DNA of 64,000 nt from Frigoribacterium sp. Leaf186 (GCF_001423905.1 NZ_LMPQ01000010.1:179075-243074); one strand, 5' to 3'; counted from the first letter of the stretch, positions 1 through 8,426 are shown. Notes: generated from the sequence alone by a model not told the origin. Translations and numbers: made by a program.

Positions 1-2
1 TG

Positions 3-533
3 CTCGTGACGATGGCCGAGTCGCTGCTGCGCGCGGGCACCGAGCTCGTGATCGCCGCCCCACGCCCGTCGCCCCTGCGCCTGTTCGCGGGGCGCGACGG
101 CGTCCGGGCGGTGCTGACCGGCATCGACCTGACCGAGGCCGAGCTGCGCCCGCTTCTCGACCCCGACGGCCGCCCCGTCGCGTTCGTCGTCGACGACGGC
201 GAGCTGCTGATCGACGCCCCCGCGAAGCAGTGGCTGCGGTCGTACGTGCAGTCCGCGGCCGACCACCGCCGGGCCCTGCTGCTCGGCGGCAACACGACCG
301 GGCTCTGCGCCGGGTTCTCGGGCTGGCAGGTCGACGCCAAGAAGAACCGGCGGGGCGCCCTGCTCAGCCCGCAGAACACGATCGACGGCGACCTGATCGG
401 CGTGCGCGTCACCCGCTCGATGGTGTCGACGCGCGTCGTGCCCGGCCGGGCCACGGTGCACCTGGGGTCGGGCGAGGCGGCGACGGTGCAGGTTCCGACC
501 GCGGCGCCGGTGGTGGCCCCGGCGGGAGCCTGA
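3..533 (+). CDS. FtsK/EccC-type T7SS ATPase, C-terminal end (partial)
   Basis: The frame is open to the left edge of the window, so this is the 3' end of a longer gene; about 176 residues are visible. The segment GLCAGFSGWQVDAKKNRRG followed by LLSPQNTIDGDLIGVR resembles the last (third) ATPase-like module of EccC/FtsK-SpoIIIE proteins of type VII secretion, which power export of WXG100 substrates at the membrane. It aligns in layout with the C-terminus of the complete EccC at 25755-30698 (an 'AGIVMQPEE..GLQLF' stretch, then a beta-rich end). The tail is Ala/Pro/Val-rich. If right, the genome has two such ATPases. No Walker motif is in the visible part, so the family call rests on resemblance only. 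Confidence 0.55.
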   Translation, partial: LVTMAESLLRAGTELVIAAPRPSPLRLFAGRDGVRAVLTGIDLTEAELRPLLDPDGRPVAFVVDDGELLIDAPAKQWLRSYVQSAADHRRALLLGGNTTGLCAGFSGWQVDAKKNRRGALLSPQNTIDGDLIGVRVTRSMVSTRVVPGRATVHLGSGEAATVQVPTAAPVVAPAGA

Positions 534-558
534 GCCGGGACGCGGCAGGTCGGGCGGC

Positions 559-624
559 GTCGCACCGCCGAATGGACATCGCACCGCCTCATTCGACGGT
601 GCGACGTCCACTCGGCGGTGCGAC
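559..624. repeat. 66-bp inverted repeat, GTCGCACCG family copy 1
   Basis: Arms of 28 nt (559-586 and 597-624) are complementary with two mismatches around a 10-nt loop. Each arm carries GTCGCACCGCCGA and a second GTCGCACCG. It lies between convergent genes and may terminate both, though no T-run follows. Close relatives lie at 16996-17060 and 36039-36104. Confidence 0.8.
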
Positions 625-670
625 AGCGGCGGCGGGTGGGGGCGAGCCGGCACGCCTGGCGGGCCCGGGG

Positions 671-1189
671 TCAGCGGCGGACGTCGTGCAGGTGGTGCAC
701 GGGGTCGTGCACGAAGTAGCGGGCGAGGGAGTCGACCGTGAAGGCCGAGCCGTCGCTGCGGAGGCCCACCCGGTCGAGCTGGTCGTCGTCCACGGCCTCG
801 AACGCGTCGGCCACGACGGCGGCCGCCGCCACGATCTCGTCGGCCACGACCGTGGGGTGCTGGGCGGCGTAGTCGTCGTCGAGCGCCGTGGCGTCCTGGT
901 CCCAGTTCGCGAAGGTCGGAGCGTCCTCGACGAGCATCAGCCGGAGGCGCGTGTCGAAGACGCGGAAGACGTCGCGCACGTGCGCTCCGTACTCGAGGGG
1001 CGACCAGGTGGCGTCGTCGGGCCGGGTGCCGGCGTCGGGCCGCGCGAGCTCGGCGGGCCAGGCGGCGGCGTTCTCGCGGACGAGGCGCGGCACGTCGCGG
1101 AACGCGACCCGGGCGGGGTCGAAGCCGCAGTCGGGGCAGGCGCGGTCGAGCACCCAGGTCCAGTTCTTCGTGTCGGGCGTGATCGGCAT
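671..1189 (-). CDS. DinB-superfamily protein
   Basis: A 172-residue protein that looks like the actinobacterial DinB/YfiT-like four-helix-bundle family (start MPITPDTKNWTWVLDR, conserved ACPDCGFD, then spaced His residues in EYGAHVRDVF and YFVHDPVHHLHDV). Such proteins use a His triad for metal binding and often act as thiol transferases or are uncharacterised. The start at 1189 is chosen over a longer frame because a -10 box TAGCGT (1197-1202) lies 7 nt upstream with no Shine-Dalgarno sequence, as in a leaderless transcript; the longer N-terminus is Arg-rich and lies in an inverted repeat. It converges on the partial ATPase gene to its left. Confidence 0.75.
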   Translation of the reverse strand: MPITPDTKNWTWVLDRACPDCGFDPARVAFRDVPRLVRENAAAWPAELARPDAGTRPDDATWSPLEYGAHVRDVFRVFDTRLRLMLVEDAPTFANWDQDATALDDDYAAQHPTVVADEIVAAAAVVADAFEAVDDDQLDRVGLRSDGSAFTVDSLARYFVHDPVHHLHDVRR

Positions 1190-1196
1190 GGGACCG

Positions 1197-1202
1197 ACGC
1201 TA
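1197..1202 (-). promoter_or_regulatory. -10 box of leaderless DinB-like gene
   Basis: TAGCGT on the minus strand, 7 nt before the ATG at 1189. It fits the TANNNT-N6/7-start pattern seen at about a dozen genes in this window. Confidence 0.6.
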
Positions 1203-1276
1203 GGGCGCGCGGCCCGGCACCCGCCATCGAGATCCTGCCGACGTCGGTGCCCCCGGCGCCAACCGGCGACCACGCG

Positions 1277-1340
1277 ATGAACCCGGTTTCGACCCGTGCA
1301 CCCGGTAGCAAGCGGGTGCACGGTTCGAAACCGGGTTCAT
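1277..1340. repeat. 64-bp inverted repeat between divergent genes
   Basis: Arms of 28 nt (1277-1304, 1313-1340) begin ATGAACCCGGTTTCGA and are complementary with one mismatch; the loop is 8 nt. It lies between divergently transcribed genes, so it is not placed as a terminator. Its role is unknown; it may be a mobile palindrome or a regulatory site. Confidence 0.8.
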
Positions 1341-1417
1341 GGGCGGCGAAGGGAGGGGCGGGGCAGGACGGGGCCGAGATCCGTCGGCGGGATGACGTCG
1401 CCCCGGCGAGCCCCCGG

Positions 1418-1423
1418 TACCGT
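1418..1423 (+). promoter_or_regulatory. -10 box of leaderless membrane-protein gene
   Basis: TACCGT lies 6 nt before the ATG at 1430, with no Shine-Dalgarno sequence. Confidence 0.55.
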
Positions 1424-1429
1424 CTACCC

Positions 1430-2515
1430 ATGACGAACACTCAGCTCAGGGACCGGTTCGCGGGGGCGGCGGCGAGCCTGCGCCGCCGGGTCGACCGGCG
1501 CGAGGTGGCCTGGGTGATCGGCACCGCGGCGGCCCTGATCGTCGCCGGACGGCTGCTGTTCACGGTGACGGCCTCGGCGGGGCGCGTCGTCGCCTCGCTG
1601 ACGGAGCTGCCCGAGGCGCTCGGCCGGACCGGGCTGGTGCCGTTCGTCGTCTGGGCCGTCCTCGCCGTGCTCGTCGCGTGGCGGTGGTCGGACGCCACCG
1701 CGTCACGCCGGGCTTGGCTCTACGTCGCCGCGGCGGCCGTGGCCCGGGCCGGCGTCGAGCTCACCGTCGGGTCGGGCGTCACGCAGGGCATCAGGGCCGG
1801 CATCTCGCTCTACACGCTGCCCACCCTGGTCTTCGTCAGCCTGCCGTTCGTCGCCACCGTCGGCCTGGCGGCGTTCGTCGTCGTCGCGGCACGGTCGGGC
1901 CGCGACAGTCGCGGCACGTCGGCGGGCGAGGCGGCCCGCCCGGCCGAGCGCACACCCGACGACGCACCCGTCGGGCCCGCACCCGGGGCGTCCGCACCCG
2001 GGGCGTCCGCACCGGCCGGGCTCGCACCCGCGGCGCCCGCACCCGCCGCACCCGCGGCGCCCGCACCCGCGACGCCCGCACCCGCGACGCCCGCGACGCC
2101 CGCACCCGCACCGGCCGACCGGGCGCCCCGACACCTCGTCCACCGCGTCGCCGTGATCGTCGAGGCCCTGGCCCTCGCGGCGGGCGTCCTGCTGATGCTC
2201 TCGCTGGCCGGGCAGTGGTTCTCGGCGGAGTTCAGCCTCTTCGGCAGCCCCGTGACCGTCAGCGACGAGGCCGCGGCCGGCTGGCTGAGGACCCTCGTCG
2301 CGTGCCTCGCCTGCCTCGTCGTCTCACTCTTCGCCGCGATCACCGCCGGTCATCGTGGTGCCGTCGTCGCGACCGTCGTCGTCGCCGGGCTGGTCGTGAT
2401 CGGCGCGGTCGGCGCACCCGTCCCCGGCGACCGGTGGGAGTCCCCCACACCGCGCCAGGAACCCCTGCCCGCGAACTACACCCCGTGCTACAGCGGCAGC
2501 GGGAAGTGCAACTGA
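1430..2515 (+). CDS. Hypothetical multi-pass membrane protein with Ala/Pro linker
   Basis: A 361-residue protein of no recognised family. About four hydrophobic segments lie in the first 150 residues (for example LVPFVVWAVLAVLVAW), then a low-complexity linker of roughly 60 residues built from repeated AP/ATPAP units (about 1975-2115), then about three more hydrophobic segments (VAVIVEALALAAGVLLMLSL, LVACLACLVVSLFAAI, VVATVVVAGLVVIGAV). It ends in a short hydrophilic tail with two Cys (TPCYSGSGKCN). The start is set by the -10 box TACCGT 6 nt upstream. It may be a small transporter-like or sensor protein; nothing in the sequence decides. The linker DNA is a run of near-identical GCACCCGCG-type units, likely length-variable between strains. 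Confidence 0.65.
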   Translation: MTNTQLRDRFAGAAASLRRRVDRREVAWVIGTAAALIVAGRLLFTVTASAGRVVASLTELPEALGRTGLVPFVVWAVLAVLVAWRWSDATASRRAWLYVAAAAVARAGVELTVGSGVTQGIRAGISLYTLPTLVFVSLPFVATVGLAAFVVVAARSGRDSRGTSAGEAARPAERTPDDAPVGPAPGASAPGASAPAGLAPAAPAPAAPAAPAPATPAPATPATPAPAPADRAPRHLVHRVAVIVEALALAAGVLLMLSLAGQWFSAEFSLFGSPVTVSDEAAAGWLRTLVACLACLVVSLFAAITAGHRGAVVATVVVAGLVVIGAVGAPVPGDRWESPTPRQEPLPANYTPCYSGSGKCN

Positions 2516-2538
2516 CCCTCCCCCGAGTCGTCGGGATC

Positions 2539-2601
2539 GATCGAGTTGCCGATCGTCGCGGGTGTCCACCCGGTCGAGCCGCGACGATCGGCAACTCGAT
2601 C
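2539..2601. terminator. Perfect 23-bp-arm hairpin between convergent genes
   Basis: Arms 2539-2561 (GATCGAGTTGCCGATCGTCG...) and 2579-2601 are perfectly complementary around a 17-nt loop. It lies between convergent genes, so a bidirectional terminator is plausible, although there is no U-run. Confidence 0.7.
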
Positions 2602-2618
2602 CCACGGACCGGGTCGGG

Positions 2619-3356
2619 TCAGGCCGGCACGTCGACGTCGCGGCCGTCCCAGAGGTCGGAGCAGTCGACCGGCTCGGCGGCGTGGGCCGTCAGGTAGGGG
2701 CCGGCCCCGCGATCTCCGATGAGGGACGCCGCGAGGTCGGCCCAGTGGGACCGACCGACCACGACGGGGTGACCCGGGCGTCCGCCGAACACCGACCGCC
2801 GCAGCGCAGTCGGGCCGAGCGGGAGGTCGGCGGCCGCGGGCGACAGCAACCGCGAGACGGCGGCCGACGGCAGACCCGGGTAGTCGACCAGCGTGACGAG
2901 GGCGACCCGCCCCTCCTCGGGGTCGGACGCGGCGAGCGCCGTCAGCCCGGCGGCGAGCGAGGCGGCGAGGCCGTCGGCCCAGTCGTCCGCGACGACGACC
3001 GACACGCGCGCCGGGGCGCCCGACCCGAGGAGGCGCGGGTCGGCTCCCGAGGCACCCGTCACCTCGGTCGACGCCGGCGTCTCGACGGGCAGGAGGCGCG
3101 GGTCGGCGGCCAGCAGCGCACGCGCCTCGACCTCGCCCGCCCCGAGCACGACGACGACGCGGTCGCAGCCCCCGTCGAGCAGGGTCGCCACCGCGCGGGT
3201 CAGCCAGGGCCCGTGCTCGTCGACCACGAGCGCCTTGGGTCGACCCATGCGCGTCCCGGCACCGGCCGCGAGCAGCAGACCGTCGGACGACGTGCCGACC
3301 GGTGACCTGCCGACCGACGGCGTGCCGCCGGACGGCGGGGCGGCGGTCTCGTCCAT
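2619..3356 (-). CDS. MobA/MocA-like nucleotidyltransferase
   Basis: A 245-residue NTP-transferase. The signature LLLAAGAGTRMGRPKAL (residues about 27-43) is the nucleotide-binding loop of the MobA/MocA family, which transfers CMP or GMP to molybdopterin. VTLVDYPGLPSAAV and GHPVVVGRSHW match the acidic metal-binding and GHP motifs. It is divergent from the XdhC-like gene and near a molybdenum hydroxylase operon, so it likely matures that enzyme's cofactor (CTP form, MocA type, is the inference). Two copies of AGGAGGCGCGGGT inside the gene both encode ADPRLL (about residues 84-112), so one looks like a duplicated insertion. Start: -10 box TAGCCT at 3363-3368, 6 nt upstream of ATG, leaderless. 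Confidence 0.8.
   Translation of the reverse strand: MDETAAPPSGGTPSVGRSPVGTSSDGLLLAAGAGTRMGRPKALVVDEHGPWLTRAVATLLDGGCDRVVVVLGAGEVEARALLAADPRLLPVETPASTEVTGASGADPRLLGSGAPARVSVVVADDWADGLAASLAAGLTALAASDPEEGRVALVTLVDYPGLPSAAVSRLLSPAAADLPLGPTALRRSVFGGRPGHPVVVGRSHWADLAASLIGDRGAGPYLTAHAAEPVDCSDLWDGRDVDVPA
3027..3103. repeat. Two direct AGGAGGCGCGGGT copies inside the MobA-like gene
   Basis: Two copies of AGGAGGCGCGGGTCGG, about 60 bp apart in the same orientation, each read on the minus strand as ADPRLL. They belong to the dispersed decamer family described in the findings. Confidence 0.75.
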
Positions 3357-3362
3357 GGCTGC

Positions 3363-3368
3363 AGGCTA
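3363..3368 (-). promoter_or_regulatory. -10 box of leaderless MobA-like gene
   Basis: TAGCCT on the minus strand, 6 nt before the ATG at 3356. Confidence 0.55.
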
Positions 3369-3485
3369 ACCGGCTCGTCCGCCCGACGAACGCGTGACGA
3401 ACGCGCGGCGGCGCGGTGTGCCCCGAGGCCGCCGCCGTGGCAGCATCGAGGTCTGGCGCCGCCCGACGCCGACCCGAGGAGCGCC

Positions 3486-4460
3486 GTGTTCGAGATCGCC
3501 GACCGCCTGCTGGCCCGACTCGACGCCGGCGAGCGCCTCGCCGTCGCGACGGCCGTGTCGGTGGTGGGCAGCGCTCCGCGCACGGTCGGCACCTCGATGG
3601 CCGTGACGACCGACGGCACCGTGATCGGCAGCATCTCGGGCGGCTGCGTCGAGGGAGCGGTGTACGAGAGCTGCACGCAGGTGCTCGACGACGGCGTGGC
3701 GCAGCTCGAGACCTTCGGCTTCAGCGACGAATCGGCGTTCGAGGTCGGCCTCAGCTGCGGCGGACGCATCGAGGTGCTCGCCCGCCTCGTCACGCCCGAC
3801 GACGCCGTGACGATCGCCGCCCTGCGCGACGCCGCGGCCGGACGCGCGGCCACCGCGCACGTGGTCCTCGGCCCGGTCCGGGCCGGAGAGGTCGTGCCGA
3901 CCGTCGACGACTGCGACGGCCTGCGGGTCTTCAGCGAGCGCTCGGTGCCCCCGCCGCGCCTCCTCGTCTTCGGAGCCGTCGAGTTCGCCGTCGCCCTCTG
4001 CAACGCCGGCGCCGTGCTGGGCTATCGCGTCACCGTGTGCGACCCGCGGCCCGTCTTCATGACCCCCGAGCGGTTCCCCTCGGCCGACGAGGTCGTCGTC
4101 GAGTGGCCGCCGAACTACCTCGCCCGCACCGAGGTCGACGAGCGCACCGTCATCGCCGTGCTCTCGCACGACGAGCGCTTCGACGCCGACCTGGTCGCCG
4201 GTGCGCTGGCCTCACCGGCCGCGTACGTCGGAGCGATGGGCTCACGCGTCACCCACGACCGGCGGATGACCGCCCTGCGCGAGCGGTCGGTCGACGACGA
4301 CGCGCTCGCCCGGCTGCACTCGCCCATCGGGCTCGACCTCGGTGCGAGCACGCCCGAAGAGACGGCCGTGTCGATCCTGGCCGAGGTGCTCGCCGTGCGC
4401 TCGGGCGCCTCGCGGGCCCCGCTGCGCGACCGCGACGGCAGCATCCACCTGATCCGCTGA
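3486..4460 (+). CDS. XdhC/PaoD-like maturation factor
   Basis: A 324-residue XdhC/CoxI-family protein. These bind the molybdenum cofactor, promote its sulfuration and insert it into xanthine-dehydrogenase-type enzymes. Visible motifs: SISGGCVEGAVYES (residues about 48-61) in the N-terminal domain, then a Rossmann segment LLVFGAVEFAVALCNAGAVL and the typical AYVGAMGSRVTHDRRM near residue 245. The usual Rossmann glycine pattern is altered (FGAVEFA). The start is GTG with Shine-Dalgarno GAGGAG about 4 nt upstream. It is convergent with the hydroxylase large-subunit gene and probably serves it, as PaoD does for E. coli PaoABC. Confidence 0.85.
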   Translation: MFEIADRLLARLDAGERLAVATAVSVVGSAPRTVGTSMAVTTDGTVIGSISGGCVEGAVYESCTQVLDDGVAQLETFGFSDESAFEVGLSCGGRIEVLARLVTPDDAVTIAALRDAAAGRAATAHVVLGPVRAGEVVPTVDDCDGLRVFSERSVPPPRLLVFGAVEFAVALCNAGAVLGYRVTVCDPRPVFMTPERFPSADEVVVEWPPNYLARTEVDERTVIAVLSHDERFDADLVAGALASPAAYVGAMGSRVTHDRRMTALRERSVDDDALARLHSPIGLDLGASTPEETAVSILAEVLAVRSGASRAPLRDRDGSIHLIR

Positions 4461-4470
4461 CGCCGCCCAC

Positions 4471-4512
4471 GGGCAGGAGGCGCGGTGCCCGTCGACACCG
4501 CGCCTCCTGCCC
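4471..4512. terminator. Hairpin built of two AGGAGGCGCGGTG arms
   Basis: GGGCAGGAGGCGCGGTG (4471-4487) pairs perfectly with 4496-4512 around an 8-nt loop, between convergent genes. It is the cleanest case in which the dispersed decamer forms both arms of a hairpin. No U-run follows. Confidence 0.75.
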
Positions 4513-4534
4513 CGGGGCGTGCACCGGGGGCCGG

Positions 4535-6667
4535 TCAGTACCGCGTCGGCAGCCCGGCGAGCAGCTTGTCGGGTTGGATCGGCAGGTCGCGCACCCGGAT
4601 GCCGGTCGCGTGGGCGACGGCGTTGGCCACGGCCGCGGCGGCTCCGACGTTGCCGATCTCGCCGATGCCCTTGCCGCCCATCGGGGCGAGGTGAGGGTCC
4701 TGCTCGTCGAGCCACTCGACCTCGATCGACCCCACGTCGGCGTTGGACGCCACGTGGTAGGTCGCGAAGTCGTGGTTGCCGTAGTCGCCCTGGGTGGGGT
4801 CGAGCATGCCGTGCTCGTGCAGCGCCATCGACAGGCCCATCGTCATGCCGCCGACGAACTGCGACCGGGCGGTGCGCGCGTTCATGATGCGACCGGCCGC
4901 GAAGACGCCGACCATGCGCGGCACGACGACCTCGCCCGAGTCGAGGTCGACGCGCGCCTCGACGAACTGGGCGCCGTACGCGAAGCGCGAGTGGTCGCTC
5001 ATGGCCGCGATGTCCTCGGCGATGTCGACGACGACCTCGAGACCCTCGGGAGGCACGGGCTGGCCCTGCGAGAGCAGCTCGGTCACCTGCCTGCTCGCCT
5101 TGGTCACCGCCCAGCCCCACGACGCCGTGCCCGACGACCCGCCGGCCACGCCTGCGGTCGGCAGCCGGCTGTCGGCGATGTGCAGGTCGACCAGGTCGAG
5201 CGGCACGCCCAGCTCGGCGGCGGCGATCTGCGCCATGACGGTGCGGGCACCCTGGCCGATGTCGGTCGCGTTGACGCCCACCTCGAACCGTCCGCCCGGC
5301 AGCGCGGTGACGCGGGCACCCGCGGGCATGACGCTCGCGGGATACGTCGCGGCGGCGACGCCCGTGCCGACGAGCCAGCGTCCGACCCGGCGGACGCCCT
5401 GGCGGGGGTCGCGGCCGGCCCAGCCGAACAGTTCGGCCCCGCGCCGCAGGCAGTCGACCAGGTGCCGGCTGCTGAACGGCTGGCCGGTGTGCGGGTCGAC
5501 CTCGGGCTCGTTGCGGACGCGCAGCTCGACCGGGTCGACGTCGAGCTTCGACGCCAGCTCGTCCATCGCCGACTCGACGGCGTAGATGCCGGGGGCCTCG
5601 CCGGGCGCGCGCATCCAACGCGGCGTCGGCACGTCGAGTCGGGCCAGGCGGTGCGTCATGAGGCGGCTCGGCGCGGCCCACAGGTGGCGGGTCGGCTCGG
5701 CGGTCTGCTCGGTGAACTCCTGCAGCGTGGACGAGTGCGAGTACGCCTCGTGCGACAGGGCCGAGAGGTGCCCCTCGGAGTCGGCGGCCAGCCGGACGCG
5801 CGAGATCGTCGGCGTGCGGTAGCCCGCGAGGGCGAACATCATCTGTCGCGTGTAGGCCACCTTGACCGGGCGGCCCGTGAGCATCGCCCCGATCGAGGCG
5901 AGCACGACGACCGGACGGGCCGAACCCTTCGAACCGAAGCCGCCGCCGACGTGCTCGGCCCGCACGCGCACGGCCGAGGGGTCGAGCGAGAACAGCGTGG
6001 CGAGCGTCGTCGCGACGCCGCTGGTGCCCTGGTTCGAGTCGAGCACGTCGAGCTCGCCGTCGGCCCAGGTGGCGACCGTGGCGTGCGGCTCCATCGGGCT
6101 GTTGAACAGGGCCGCGGTCTCGTAGGTCTCGTCGATCGTGACGGCCGAGTCGGCCATCGCCGCGTCGACGTCACCCTGCGAGGTGTCGGTCTCGAAGCCC
6201 GCGTTGACGGTCTCGGGAGCGTAGAGCGACGGGTGGTCCGTGCTCAGCACGACGTCCCCCCGGCCCTCGTCGTAGTCGAAGGCCAGGGCCGAGGCCGCCT
6301 CGCGCGCCGTGTCGAACGTGTCGGCGACGACGAGCGCGACGGGCTGACCGCGGTACGCGACCGCCGCCGACTGCAGCACGAGCAGCTCGCCGTCCTCGGC
6401 GTCCTCGAGGTGCGGGGCCTGCTCGTGGGTGATGACGTCCCGGACGCCGGGCATCGCCAGCACCTCGTCGCGGTTCGAACCGGTGATCGTGCCGGTCGTC
6501 ACCGACGACTGGACGATCCAGCCGTAGAGCACGCCTTCCGGCGTGTGCTCGTAGGAGTAGCGGGCGACACCGGTGACCTTGTCGCGACCCTCGAGCCGGG
6601 CGACGGGGGCGCCGAGACCGGTGGGGACGCTGGTGTCGACGGGGGTGACGACGTCGATGGTGGTCAT
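4535..6667 (-). CDS. Molybdenum hydroxylase large subunit (PaoC/XdhA-like)
   Basis: A 710-residue molybdopterin-binding subunit of an aldehyde oxidase/xanthine dehydrogenase-type enzyme. The GGGFGSKG stretch is the usual cofactor-binding loop, QGARTVMAQIAAAELG and SSGTASWGWAVTKAS follow, and GKGIGEIGN near residue 670 carries the conserved catalytic Glu. No signal peptide, so it is cytoplasmic. Its ATG overlaps the stop of the FAD-subunit gene by 4 nt (ATGA), which fixes the start and argues for translational coupling. The gene order Fe-S, FAD, Mo matches PaoABC, so an aldehyde substrate is more likely than xanthine; that is inference. Confidence 0.9.
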   Translation of the reverse strand: MTTIDVVTPVDTSVPTGLGAPVARLEGRDKVTGVARYSYEHTPEGVLYGWIVQSSVTTGTITGSNRDEVLAMPGVRDVITHEQAPHLEDAEDGELLVLQSAAVAYRGQPVALVVADTFDTAREAASALAFDYDEGRGDVVLSTDHPSLYAPETVNAGFETDTSQGDVDAAMADSAVTIDETYETAALFNSPMEPHATVATWADGELDVLDSNQGTSGVATTLATLFSLDPSAVRVRAEHVGGGFGSKGSARPVVVLASIGAMLTGRPVKVAYTRQMMFALAGYRTPTISRVRLAADSEGHLSALSHEAYSHSSTLQEFTEQTAEPTRHLWAAPSRLMTHRLARLDVPTPRWMRAPGEAPGIYAVESAMDELASKLDVDPVELRVRNEPEVDPHTGQPFSSRHLVDCLRRGAELFGWAGRDPRQGVRRVGRWLVGTGVAAATYPASVMPAGARVTALPGGRFEVGVNATDIGQGARTVMAQIAAAELGVPLDLVDLHIADSRLPTAGVAGGSSGTASWGWAVTKASRQVTELLSQGQPVPPEGLEVVVDIAEDIAAMSDHSRFAYGAQFVEARVDLDSGEVVVPRMVGVFAAGRIMNARTARSQFVGGMTMGLSMALHEHGMLDPTQGDYGNHDFATYHVASNADVGSIEVEWLDEQDPHLAPMGGKGIGEIGNVGAAAAVANAVAHATGIRVRDLPIQPDKLLAGLPTRY

Positions 6668-7803
6668 GCGGGGTTCCCCTCGGTGTCGGTGGCGTCGGCG
6701 GTGCCGGTGCCGCTCGCCGGTCCGACGTCGGCCGCGACGTGCCGGTGCGCCCCGTTGGCTCCCGTCGGGCGGAACGGCGAGGGGTCGACGCCCTCGGCCG
6801 TGTCGTCGGCCTCGTGGTCGAGGCCGGCGAGCTCGCTGAGCACCCCGACGACGAGGCGGGTCAGCAGTGCGACCTTGAACGCGTTCTGCTCGGTCGTCGT
6901 CGCGGCGGCCAGCTCGAGCTGCGCGGCGGCCGCGAACGAGGCGGGCGTCGCCGGTGAGCCGACCAGCGCCTCCTCGGCCTTGCGGGCACGCCACGGCACG
7001 GGCGACGCGGCCCCCAAGGCGATGCGGACGTCGGTCACGACTCCGGCCTCGTCGACCGAGAGGGCGGCGGCGACCGAGCCGAGGGCGAAGGCGTACGACC
7101 GGCGGTCGCGCGCCTTGCGGTAGGTCGAGTTCGTGGCGACCGACAGCGCGGGCAGTTCGACCGCCGTGATCAGGGCCCCGGCCGGCAGGTTCGTGTCGCG
7201 GGTCGGGTCGTCGCCCGGTTCGCGGAAGAACCCGTCGATCGGCAGGCGCTGCTCGCCGTCGACCGTCCCGAAGACGACCACGGCGTCGAGGGCGGCCAGG
7301 GCGACCGCCATGTCGCCCGGGTGCGTGGCGATGCAGAGGTCGTTGACGCCGAGGATGCCGAGTTCGCGCGACAGCCCCGCGATCGCGCCGCAGCCCGTGC
7401 CGGGTTCGCGTTTGTTGCAGGGCTTCGTGGTGTCCATGAAATAGGTGCACCGGGTGCGCTGCAGCAGGTTGCCACCGGTCGTCGCCTGGTTGCGCAGCTG
7501 ACCAGAGGCCGCGCTGACGAGGGCGCGCGTCAGGGCCGGGTAGCGGGTGCGGACGAGGGGGTGCGCGGCGAGGTCGCTGTTGCGGACCCCCGCCCCGATG
7601 CGGAGGCCGCCGCCCGGCAGCTCGTCGACCCCGCCGAAGTCGACGCGGCTGACGTCGACCAGCAGGTCGGGACGCTCGACGCCGAGCTTCATGAGGTCGA
7701 CCAGGTTGGTGCCGCCGCCCAGGGGCTTGGCGTTCGGGGTGCGGTCGAGGGTGGCGACGGCGGAGGCGACGTCGGTCGCGCGCTCGTACTCGAAGGTCTT
7801 CAT
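6664..7803 (-). CDS. Molybdenum hydroxylase FAD subunit with extra Fe-S cluster (PaoB-like)
   Basis: A 379-residue FAD-binding subunit. The flavin loop is seen in AKPLGGGTNLVDLMKLG (residues about 25-41) and the second site in TTGGNLLQRTRC. The Cys-rich insertion QRTRCTYF...CNKREPGTGC (about residues 114-140) matches the [4Fe-4S] insertion of E. coli PaoB/YagS-type subunits and is absent from plain XdhB. It sits between the Mo and Fe-S genes with 4-nt overlaps on both sides. The C-terminal 50 residues are an Asp/Gly/Thr-rich tail not typical of the family. Confidence 0.9.
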   Translation of the reverse strand: MKTFEYERATDVASAVATLDRTPNAKPLGGGTNLVDLMKLGVERPDLLVDVSRVDFGGVDELPGGGLRIGAGVRNSDLAAHPLVRTRYPALTRALVSAASGQLRNQATTGGNLLQRTRCTYFMDTTKPCNKREPGTGCGAIAGLSRELGILGVNDLCIATHPGDMAVALAALDAVVVFGTVDGEQRLPIDGFFREPGDDPTRDTNLPAGALITAVELPALSVATNSTYRKARDRRSYAFALGSVAAALSVDEAGVVTDVRIALGAASPVPWRARKAEEALVGSPATPASFAAAAQLELAAATTTEQNAFKVALLTRLVVGVLSELAGLDHEADDTAEGVDPSPFRPTGANGAHRHVAADVGPASGTGTADATDTEGNPA

Positions 7804-8420
7804 CGGGTGGCTCCCTCGGTGGCGTCGTCGTGCGCGCAGGCCGCGTCGTGCACGGCCGGGACGATGTTCAGGTAGGCGCCGCAGCGACAGAGGTTGCCGC
7901 TCAGGCGTTCGCGGACCTCCTCGTCGTCGAGGTCGATCTCACCGTTGGTGATGTCGGTGGTGACGTGGCTCGGCATGCCGGCCCGCGCCTCCTCGAGCAT
8001 GCCGACCGTCGAGCAGATCTGGCCCGGCGTGCAGTAGCCGCACTGGTAGGCGTCCCGGTCGAGGAACGCCTGCTGCACGGGGTGGAGGGCGTTGCCGTCG
8101 GCCAGGCCCTCGACCGTCGTGACGTCGCTGCCCTCGGCGCTGACGGCGAGCACGAGGCAGCTGTTGGTGCGCCGCCCGTCGACCAGCACCGTGCAGGCGC
8201 CGCACTGGCCGTGGTCGCAGCCCTTCTTCGACCCGGTCAGGTCGAGGCGTTCGCGCAAGGCGTCCAGCAGGGACGTGCGGTTGTCGACGACGAGCGGGTG
8301 CGGGCTGCCGTTGACCGTGAGCGTGATCGACGTGGTCGGGACGCCGGGCGGGTTCGCCCCCGGGCCCGTGCTCGTCGACGTGTTCGGTGGACTGGTTTCT
8401 GCGCTGACCTGGGACACCAT
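7800..8420 (-). CDS. Molybdenum hydroxylase 2Fe-2S subunit (PaoA-like)
   Basis: A 206-residue iron-sulfur subunit with two [2Fe-2S] clusters: plant-ferredoxin type GCDHGQCGACTVL and ...NSCLVL in the N-terminal half, then CGYCTPGQI and NLCRCGAYLNI in the alpha-helical half. It passes electrons from the Mo centre to the FAD. First gene of a three-gene operon. The first ~30 residues are Ser/Thr/Pro-rich and, unlike E. coli PaoA, show no twin-arginine signal, so the complex should stay in the cytoplasm. The start is set by -10 box TACCGT (8427-8432), 6 nt before ATG. Confidence 0.9.
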   Translation of the reverse strand: MVSQVSAETSPPNTSTSTGPGANPPGVPTTSITLTVNGSPHPLVVDNRTSLLDALRERLDLTGSKKGCDHGQCGACTVLVDGRRTNSCLVLAVSAEGSDVTTVEGLADGNALHPVQQAFLDRDAYQCGYCTPGQICSTVGMLEEARAGMPSHVTTDITNGEIDLDDEEVRERLSGNLCRCGAYLNIVPAVHDAACAHDDATEGATR

Positions 8421-8426
8421 GCGTGC

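Noticed and set aside
230..1429. A long upstream extension of the membrane-protein frame (would give 761 residues)
   Set aside because: The added part is Arg/Gly/Val-rich, is antisense to the DinB-like gene and lies over an inverted repeat; a leaderless -10 box sits right before 1430.
4471..4512. Riboswitch after the XdhC-like gene
   Set aside because: It is a simple perfect hairpin of the dispersed repeat located downstream of two convergent genes, not in a 5' leader.
3416..7123. A 1235-codon open frame on the plus strand
   Set aside because: It runs through the XdhC-like gene in another frame and antisense to the Mo-hydroxylase genes; composition (Arg, His, Gly) is that of a GC-rich shadow frame.
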